From Microstegium vimineum (lineage: Eukaryota > Streptophyta > Magnoliopsida > Poales > Poaceae), in contig CM039126.1 in assembly GCA_022036555.1 (NCBI GenBank), positions 10,584,079 through 10,648,078 on the forward strand: a stretch of 64,000 nucleotides of DNA, in the 5' to 3' direction. Each line of letters starts with the position of its first letter. Within the stretch, counting starts at the first letter, position 1. The translations under genes and the position numbers were made by a program. Of this stretch, positions 56,601 through 64,000 are shown piece by piece. Under the pieces are notes generated by a model. It did no database searches. It was not told the origin of the DNA and saw only the letters and a list, made by a program, of their open reading frames with translations.

Positions 56601-59600
56601 CGCACCGATCAACCAGCGTTCGCCGTTCATCGTCTCGTCTCCGACGCCTCCATCTTCGTGGGAGCTTCGCCGGAGTTAACCGAGGTGAGAACGCCGTTTC
56701 CCTAGCTTCAGTTCGACCCATGTCGTCACAGCACCGTTGGCCGTGCGCCATTGCCGCCGCCGCGGAGCTTGCACGTGGATAGTTTTCCACAGAGCCTCTC
56801 TGGCTCAGCTAGCCCTCGAGCCGCACTCGCCACTTCACCACGAGGCTCACATACCACAGCGCCGAGCATCGCTTTGCCGATGATCGTTTCGCCGATGATC
56901 ACTTCGTCGTGTCACATCGTCATGTTGCACCGCCACTGCACACCGTCGACCCTTTTTTTTCCCGGTCGCGCCAGTTCAACCAACACCACCAGTGGATGCG
57001 CGCAGTCATCTCGAGCCTAGCGCAGCCAATCCCACCGCCGAAGATTTCACCAGCGGCGAGAGCACGTCGATCAGCACCATTCGCTGTTCTGCTCGACGGT
57101 CGTTGGACCTCGAGTAATCGAGGGTCATCCTCGAGTAATCGAGGGTAACGCTCGTTTGTTGCCTCTGCGTGCCTCGAGCCCGTTCCGAAAATGATTTCCT
57201 ATTCTGTTTTCAGTTGTATGCCCTGCTTGTTTGTTATATCTAGAGTTGGTAAAGCCGTGTTGTTAGTTTCTGTTAGAATAAGTTATAACCTGTTTTGTCC
57301 TGCTAGCTAGTAACTCGAGCCGTAGTAGCTTTGCGGTAGTTCTTTTGGGTGTATGCTTAGAATCTCTGTTAGTGTGTTAAATCCTGTCAGGCATCATCCT
57401 TGCACCATTCAGTTATTTATTTATGCATTGCACTCGTTTAGGATCCGTGGAGGAACATCAGGAGCCCACAGAGACAGAAGTCCAGGGAGTACAGGAGTTG
57501 TACGAGGAGTACCAAGAGCTCGACACTAACCTTCCTGAGTGCCCTGACCACCAACCCTCCACCTTCTCTCAAGGCAAGCCCCGAAGCATTCTTAAGCCTC
57601 CCAGTTTTTACAACTTAATCTACTTGAGTATTTTATACTGTGATGCATCAGGTGATAGGAGTTGTTTTGAATCCCAAAAATTGATGCATTACCTTCCTTG
57701 ATATTTGTTTTACCTACCTTGTTACCCTGTTGATAATAAAGTAAAAGCAACCGCTTAGCATGCTTAGAAATAATGGTTACCTTTCTTTTATGTTCGTATT
57801 ATCCCTTGTGGGTAATACTATCACGGTTGGCTATATTCGCTATCGTGGAAAGAACCTATGGTAGAAATGAAATACGGTCAACTGGAAGGCAAGTGCACCA
57901 AGTGGTTTAGACCTGGGGGCAGTCCGTCCGTTGGATCGTGTAGGTTTGTACACGATGGTGGCCCTCTTACATCTTTGAATGCGCCCTTTCACATAGGGGT
58001 CGTCGGGAGTGTCGACCCCGAAGCCGAGTAAACACTGTCCGGGCCGGAGCTCAATCTGCTGTGAGCACCCCTCTAGACTGCAGGCATGATCTGCCCCGTG
58101 GTGGCCATCTATTTTCTACAATTGGGGTGGACCAATGCGAGCCCGCGTCGTTTACCACCTGGACTTTGTTGAGCGGTAACCTAATGCTAACCCGACGGGG
58201 TAAAGTATGGGTGTGTTTAAAGGTAATCTTACCAGCTGGTGTATATCGATTCGAATTGCCGCCCCCCACTGGATATGGGGATTATGCTGAGCTTCACCAC
58301 GGTACAACTCCATGTGACATCTTAATGGTTCTACTAAAATGTTAATGAAGGAACTGGATATATGTTATTATATTGTTTGAGTAGAATCAAGTGTGTGCTC
58401 TAGTATAGATGCAGTAACCTAGAAATAATTAGTAGGATAAAAGATGACTGCTCATCGCATCATTAAAGTAAACTCCTTTAATTTTAAGCATTTCCGCAAA
58501 GTAAAGCTTACCCAACCCCAGATACAGCCATGCATATCCTTGGAGTCTTTTATTTTCAGTTAGACGGGTAAGTCTAGCTGAGTACATTCCCGTACTCAGG
58601 GTTTATCCCTTTTGTTGCAGATGGCCAAGTATACATTGGCTATTGTAAGCACTGTCTTTATCCTTTCTACGGAGAAGATGAGTAGGCCTTGGGCAAGGTC
58701 CTCTACAAGCTCACCTTTTGCTGTTGTCGGACCTGACGTTGCGGGCACCCCTGTCTTTTGAAAACTGCAAGTTCAGTTTCGAACAATGTTTTATTTGGCC
58801 ACATGTGTTGTGGTGTAAGTACTACTTTTATTTGGAACAAAGTGTTGTAATAACTTTATTTTGTACTTTAAGTATTTCCGTTTGATTTGTGGCTCGTTCG
58901 AATGTGTATCCCTGAATGTACGCGATCCTGAGTTGATGAAAGAAATCCTTCGAGATTTCCGGATTACCGGGATTATATGGGCTCAAGTGTTGTAAGCGGT
59001 AGCTAATCAGCTACATTAGCACTTGATCTCTTATAATCTGGGCGGTTCCGTCACACGAGTCATATAAAGTCTATAGCGCTCTCCTCTGAAGGTATACTGT
59101 ATAAAGTTATGAAGAGGATCAACCCACACTGAAGCATAGAACTCCCTGACCCACCTCTCAATGTAATTCCCGGAACGACCAAGAAGGTCGGCGAGTCCCA
59201 GAAGATACGTGATAAAGGGTCGAATTTCCTCTCCAGCCAACTCAACAATGCTCTCTAAGAAGCAAACTCTGTGAGGTCTGATTTGAATGCTAGAAAGCTG
59301 AGCCGCTCTGTAGAAATCCTCCATGAGAGGTGTGTGCCATCCTGGTGAAGCTCTGGGGTCACGCTGATCAGGGCACCACTTCTCAAGTGCCCCAAAACGA
59401 AGCTTTTTCACCTGCTTTGCTGTGAGCTCCCTCAAGTCTAGGTGAACTGATGCTGAGGCTGCCGTAGGAGCTGCTGAGGCACTCTGAGGTGACTGAGCTT
59501 CCTGAGAACGAGTAACTCGCCCCCCAGGAAAGGGGTGCCAACGGTGTACCAAGAGCTTTTGTGACAAGCTCTTGGTCCTCTGGAGCTTCCTCTGTCTGTG

Positions 59601-59852
59601 ACTGAGCTGGAGGAGTAGACGGTAACGCCCACGGAGGGGTGCCAAGTCTGACAGAACCTCGGCGATCACCTCGCTTTGCGTGGTCCGCTGCATCTGCAAC
59701 TGCCTCAGCCTTCTTGGCCTCTCTAAGCTTTTGCTTCTTTTTCTTGGGCTTCTCAACAATCTGCTTCTTGCCCTTTCCCTTGAAGGACATGGAGGAGGAG
59801 TGTCATCACCTAAGCCACTAGCACGAGCACGAGCACGAGAACCATGAGCCAT
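53693..59852 (-). pseudogene. Env-like third ORF of the Copia element, split and frameshifted
   Basis: The reading begins MAHGSRARARASGLGDD at 59852. A frame change lies near the KGKGKKQIVEKPKKKKQ segment (about 59790-59720). It continues through ELTAKQVKKLRFGALEKW, FYRAAQLSSIQIRPHRVCFL and FIQYTFRGERYRLYM to 59056, where a solo Gypsy LTR interrupts it. It resumes at 55534 with QLREILHLTQTAGELNLHYD, changes frame near 55155, continues through GANPGLRDLLDQSPTSFPPY and a Gln-rich segment (about 54700-54520), has a TAG near 54317, and ends FTPPPDA at 53693. This kind of ORF is typical of SIRE/Maximus elements. Its function is unknown; the 'env-like' name reflects position only. It is clearly non-functional here. 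Confidence 0.75.
55540..59055. mobile_element. Solo LTR of a long-LTR Gypsy element (3.5 kb)
   Basis: Starts TGTGACACCCTGTGTCAAGC and ends TGGGCGGTTCCGTCACA, with TGTGAC/GTCACA ends. Flanks TGAGT (55535-55539) and CGAGT (59056-59060) are a 5-bp duplication with one change. The interrupted Copia ORF reads through from one side to the other when the segment is ignored. No gag-pol is present. The ORFs at 55912-57148 are GC-rich LTR sequence, including CGAGGCTCGA-type repeats (55800-56000). A poorly supported alternative is a non-coding element of another class. Confidence 0.85.
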
Positions 59853-59929
59853 CACTGATCGACAAAGAAACGACTGCCCAACTGACAAGTATAGAACCAC
59901 TGTCACAAGCACTGCCACAAGAACCACTG

Positions 59930-61774
59930 ATCTCTGTCACAAGCAACTGCCAACTGCAAAGAATCACTGAACAATTAAAGCTGACAGAGGGGCTTGCCAA
60001 GCCACTGGACTGATCCTTCTGAGGCTTTGCCTCAATCCATACTCGTGAGCTTTGCACCGAGTTTAAGCTACCACTGACTGCTGCCAGATAGAATAGATAG
60101 GGTATATATATAAGCATATATATCATCTAGAGATAAGAACTTGTATGGAAGCAAGCATCTAGATAAGATAAAGAATGAAATCTATCACGGTACCTGAGAT
60201 AAGTAAGCGTATATAATCAAAGCAAATCAAGACTCCAAACCACACTCCACAAGGATGATTACCAACTGCGAATCACAATTGACAAGTTTAGTTTAGTGAA
60301 TTGGAGATTGCATGAACTAGGGCATGTGATGATCAAGCTAGTCGAAACGCTAAACCAATGATCAAAGTCATACCCTAGGAGACAATGAAGCGAAGACGAC
60401 GAAGTCGAATTGACGATCAATACCAAAACCTAGGTTTTAGGCAAACCCTAGGTGGTAATCCCTTCTTGGCAATGGCAATGGCAATGGGGGTGAAACCCTA
60501 GGTTGGCACTAGCTCTAGCAGAGAGGAGGTGGTGGCTTGGTCGCCGGCGAGGTCTGTGGGCGGCGGCGATGCTGCTGCTGCGCAAGAGGAGAGCAGAGCA
60601 GAGCAGGGGAGGCGCGGCTGAGATCCGGGGAGAAGCTCACCGGCGACGAGGGCGATGGGGGTGCAGGAGCGGGCGAGCGGCGACACTTGGGCGGCGCGAT
60701 GGCGAGCGGCGGCGCTTTGGCGTGGAGGCGGCGCGGCGTACGGACGACGATAGAAAAGCAACTGCCGAGAGAAACAGCCGGTGCGGGGGGCTATGCGCAA
60801 AAATTCCGAGCGTCTGACTACTTTCCATGGTCTAGTGGATGGTCCGACGGAACCAGAGAATGAAACATTTCATGCAGAGAGCACCCGACCACCGGACTAG
60901 GGCTTCAGACGAAGCGTTGGACTAGTCCGACGGTCCTTTGACTGGACTGTTGACTACTGATCGAGGCTCCGGACCATTCGGCTATGGTCCGGTGGAGCGT
61001 CGGACCTATAGTCCGACGGATTTTATGTCTGGAGAAAATTTTATGTAGGGAAAGACTGAGCGTCGGACCAACGCATCGGACTAACCGCCGGACTAAGTGA
61101 AGTGGTCCGGAGGTCAGTTGACTGAGGGGATTAACACTGACCGAGGCATCGGACCTTTGAGGTATGGTCCGGAGGACTGTTGGACGGGTGGTCCGACGGG
61201 ATTCTGTGTTTGGAGAAGTTCACGCAGAGAGTGACAGAGCGTCGGACTACTTGGCGTCGGACCAAGCAGAGTAGTCCGGTGGGTGGTCCGACGGTTGAAT
61301 TGCTTTGAATTTTCCTGTTTTTCTCTCCAATCTTTTCTCTTAGCCAAGTACCAACACAAAAGAGCAAAAAGAAACACTTGTTGGACTTAGCATAAGAACC
61401 ATCTCTCAAACCCTCAATTTAGAAATAGTTTGCCATAGGCTAGGATTAGTTTTCATAGGAAAATAGATCAAGAAAACTCCAAGGATCACCAAAGGGGCAC
61501 AAGAGGGGTATTAGCTGCAGCTAGAGCTTTGAATGCCCCCCCTAACTGACGAGCCTAGAGGATGATCAAGCTTAACCGAAAAGAAACGACGAAGCAACAC
61601 ACATGCAAATGCTATGCAATACGGAATTTGAATCTAGGTTGCTTGCAAGTTTGAACCGCGGTTAAGCTTTGTCACACGCTTTGAGGGCGGTTATCTCAAC
61701 CGCGTTAGCCAAGCCTATGTGCATTACCAAAATAAACATGTCATATTACAAATGAATGCATGGTTCATACAGTC
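59930..61774 (-). other. Copia internal spacer between pol and the env-like ORF
   Basis: No conserved ORF. It includes a GC-rich segment (60500-60780) and, at 60840-61310, another array of GTCCGACG/GTCCGGAG/GTCCGGTGG motifs like those in the LTR. GC-rich frames at 60498-60863 have no recognisable domain. Confidence 0.5.
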
Positions 61775-64000
61775 TCATTTTTTAGTGAAGTTTGAGTGAT
61801 CAAGCACATTCAACTCGCTTCTCAACCTACAAAAGGTTGTTTCATTGAGTGGTTTTGTGAAGATATCCGCCAATTGATCTTCGCTCTTAACTCCAACTAG
61901 TGTGATGTCTTTCCTAGCCACATGATCTCTAAGAAAGTGATGGCGAATATCTATGTGTTTGTTGCGAGAGTGTTGAACCGGGTTGTTAGCAAGCTTTACG
62001 GCGCTTTCATTATCACACAAAAGTGGAACATCTTTTAAAACAACGACGTAATCAAGAAGTGTTTGGGTCATGTATAAGATTTGTGCACAACTTGCTCCCA
62101 TGGCAATGTATTCCGCCTCGGCGGTTGACAATGCCACACTGTTTTGCTTCTTTGAGGACCAAGAAACAAGTGATATTCCTAGCATGTGGCATCCGCCGGA
62201 GGTACTCTTCCTATCAACCTTACACCTGGCATAATCCGAATCGGAATAGCCAACTAGTTGGAAGGGAGCTCCTTTGGGATACCAAAGACCCATGCTAGGG
62301 GTGTGCCTTATGTACCTAAGGATTCTTTTAACCGCACAGAGATGCGACTCCTTAGGGCTTGCTTGAAACCTAGCCCACATACACACACTAAACATGATAT
62401 CCGGCCTAGATGCGGTGAGGTAAAGTAAACTACCGATCATAGAACCATAGAGAGTTTGATCAATTGGTTTACCTCCCTCATCAAGGTCGAGATGTCCATT
62501 AGTAGACATTGGGGTCTTGATTGGCTTGCAATCCTCCATCTTGAACTTCTTAAGTAGATCATGAGTAAGGATGGCAGCGGGTCGGGTTCGGGGCGGGTAT
62601 CCGCGGGTTTCGGGTCCCGTGGGTTCAGGTTTGGGGATGATTTTTCACCCACAGTTTTCGGGTTCGGGTACCCGAAACCTATCGGGTTCGGTTTCGGGTT
62701 TGGTTTTTCACCCGTGGATATCCAATGGATATCTGAAATATGTGTATATACATGTGAATATGTGTATATATATATGTGAATATGTGAATATGTGTAAATA
62801 TACATGTGAATATGTGTATATATATATGTGAATATGTGAATATGTGTATATATGTGTGTGAATATGTGTATATATATCCGTGGGTTTCGGGTATCCGTTC
62901 GGGTTTCGGTATCCGCGGGTTTGGTTTTGGTGATGAATTTCCACCCGAATCGGTTTCGGGTTCGGGTTCGGGTTTTGACTTCGGGTTTCGGGTTCGGGTG
63001 CACGGAGACTCCACCCGATCCGAACCCGACCCGTTGCCATCCTTAATCATAGTGTACTTTTTTTGAGAGATGAAGGTCCCTTCTCTCATTTGCTTCACTT
63101 GAAAGCTAAGGAAGAAGGTTAGCTCGCCAATCATTGACATCTCGAACTCCTTGGACATCAAGTCACCGAACTCCTTGCAATGGTCTTGGTTTGTTGACCC
63201 AAATATAATGTCATCGACATATACTTGGCAAACGAAGATCTCTCCATTAAGCTTCTTAGTGAATAGTGTTGTGTCGACGATCCCGATCTTGAAACCCTTC
63301 TTGAGTAGGAAGTCCCTTAGCCTCTCATACCAAACTCTTGGAGCTTGCTTCAATCCGTAGAGTGCCTTGGACAACCTATACACATGATTAGGCAAGTTTG
63401 GGTCTTCAAACCCGGGAGGTTGTGAGACATAGACAAGTTCATTGATGAAACCATTTAAGAAGGTGCTCTTCACATCCATTTGAAAGAGTTTCATTTTGTG
63501 ATGTGAAGCATACGCCAAAAGGATACGGATGGCTTCAAGTCTTGCAACCGGAGCAAAGGTCTCTCCAAAATCGATTCCTTCTACTTGAGAGAACCTCTTT
63601 GCCACCAATCTTGCCTTGTTCCTTACAACCACGCCTTGATCATCTTGCTTGTTCCTAAACACCCATTTGGTACTAATGATTCTTGCGTCCTTTGGCTTCT
63701 CTTCAAGTGTCCACACTTGGTTCCGGGTGAAGTTGTTGAGTTCTTCATGCATGGCATTCACCTAATCCGGATCCGCAAGTGCTTCTTCAATACTAGTAGG
63801 CTCAACAAAGAAAACAAACGAGTGATGTTCAACATAAGATGCAAGTCTAGAGCGAGTCATAACTCCCTTTGATGGACTCTCTATAATTTGATCATGGGGG
63901 TGAGTTTAAAGGATAGGTGTTGATCTTCTATTTGTCTCTTGAGGAGGGGGATGCAATGCTTCAACATTGCTTGCTTCGGCCTCGGCTTGATCTTGAGGGA
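61775..64000 (-). pseudogene. Copia reverse transcriptase and RNase H, partial, with insertion and stop
   Basis: From the right edge: ...GVMTRSRLASYVEHHSF, then an in-frame TAG near 63763 where Trp is expected. RT follows (NQVWTLEEKPKDARIIS, NKARLVAKRFSQVEG, FAPVARLEAIRILLAYA, FQMDVKSTFLNG, YGLKQAPRVWYERL). The catalytic motif is YVDDIIFG. RNase H follows (MEDCKPIKTPMSTN, SMIGSLLYLTASRPDIMF, YSDSDYARCKVDRKST, ALSTAEAEYIAMGASC, DIRHHFLRDHV, ADIFTKPL). A MITE (62567-63044) separates the two domains. The C-terminus ends at 61775. Domain order and motifs are those of Ty1/copia pol. The integrase and gag lie outside the window. Confidence 0.93.
62567..63044. mobile_element. MITE with AAGGATGGCA ends and an internal minisatellite
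   Basis: Left AAGGATGGCAGCGGGTCGGG and right CCCGACCCGTTGCCATCCTT are imperfect inverted ends. Flanks ATCATGAGT and ATCATAGT look like an 8-9 bp duplication with one indel, suggesting hAT or Mutator origin. The interior holds (GGGTTC)n-like G-rich stretches on both sides (62580-62715 and 62880-63000) and a tandem GTGAATATGTGTATATA array (62735-62880). It splits the Copia RT and RNase H. Confidence 0.85.

Larger units (their letters stand above)
51536..64000 (-). mobile_element. SIRE/Maximus-like Copia retrotransposon, reverse orientation, runs off the right edge
   Basis: The 3' LTR is at 51536-53229, followed by a polypurine tract (53230-53245). Then come an env-like reading region (53693-59852), a spacer (59930-61774) and reverse transcriptase/RNase H (61775 to at least 63840). 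The 5' LTR, primer-binding site, gag and integrase lie beyond 64000. RT before an additional 3' ORF, with a PPT of AAAAGGGGGAGAT, is the layout of the SIRE/Maximus lineage. Nested insertions: a Gypsy solo LTR (55540-59055) and a MITE (62567-63044). The left flank is CGTGC (51531-51535); its partner is outside the window. Confidence 0.9.

Noticed and set aside
55912..57148. GC-rich ORFs of 60-128 codons
   Set aside because: Inside the Gypsy solo LTR, no domain, CGAGGCTCGA-type repeats.
60498..60863. ORFs of about 100 codons in both strands
   Set aside because: GC-rich part of the Copia spacer, Arg/Ala-rich, no motif.
62580..63000. Telomere-like repeat (GGGTTCGGG)n
   Set aside because: The unit is not the plant TTTAGGG telomere repeat, and the stretch lies within MITE arms.
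1..64000. CRISPR array, bacterial operon, phage or organellar insertion
   Set aside because: No regularly spaced direct repeats, no prokaryotic gene layout, and no plastid or mitochondrial gene block was recognised.

Overview
The window is nuclear DNA of a grass (Poaceae). The evidence is short introns with GT-AG and a few GC-AG borders, GC-rich 5' exons, grass-type MITEs, a 5S-derived TRIM (Cassandra type), L1-type LINE tails, a long-LTR Gypsy and a SIRE/Maximus-type Copia. There are no bacterial operons, rRNA operons, tRNA genes or CRISPR arrays. The species cannot be fixed from sequence alone; a sorghum, maize or sugarcane relative is a reasonable guess.

Roughly 1-43 kb is gene-bearing. 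In order it holds a two-exon phytocyanin (2013-2623, +); an intronless P-class PPR protein (3714-5219, -); a six-exon D-type cyclin with one frameshift in exon 1 (7052-8744, +); a 5'-truncated, intronless and broken SNW/SKIP copy (14062-15595, +); a CACTA element (17188-18277); a four-exon GEM-like GRAM-domain gene (18914-21709, +); a three-level transposon nest (21998-27532); a 19-exon mitochondrial-type DnaJ gene whose exons join in frame to 470 codons (28822-38689, -); and an ATL-type RING-H2 E3 ligase gene with one frameshift inside the RING (41344-42707, -). MITEs of several families, a SINE and LINE tails fill the spaces between genes.

From about 43 kb to the end almost everything is repeat-derived. 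It holds a retroposed sequence with a 17-bp target-site duplication, three tandem copies of a 305-bp unit, a LINE ORF2 C-terminal remnant, and an ORF1-type retroelement whose second zinc knuckle is split by a Cassandra-type TRIM. A Mutator-type MITE follows. The rest is one large SIRE/Maximus-like Copia in reverse orientation (51536 to beyond 64000). That element carries a nested 3.5-kb solo Gypsy LTR in its env-like reading frame and a nested MITE in its reverse transcriptase.

The host genes look like unrelated housekeeping and regulatory genes, not a pathway cluster. I did not find a convincing new molecular system. The most informative structures are the nested insertions with readable target-site duplications: MULE in Pack-MULE with a solo LTR inside, TRIM in a LINE-like ORF1, and Gypsy LTR in Copia. 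The retroposed SNW/SKIP copy and the frame breaks at homopolymer runs in two otherwise intact genes are also worth a look.
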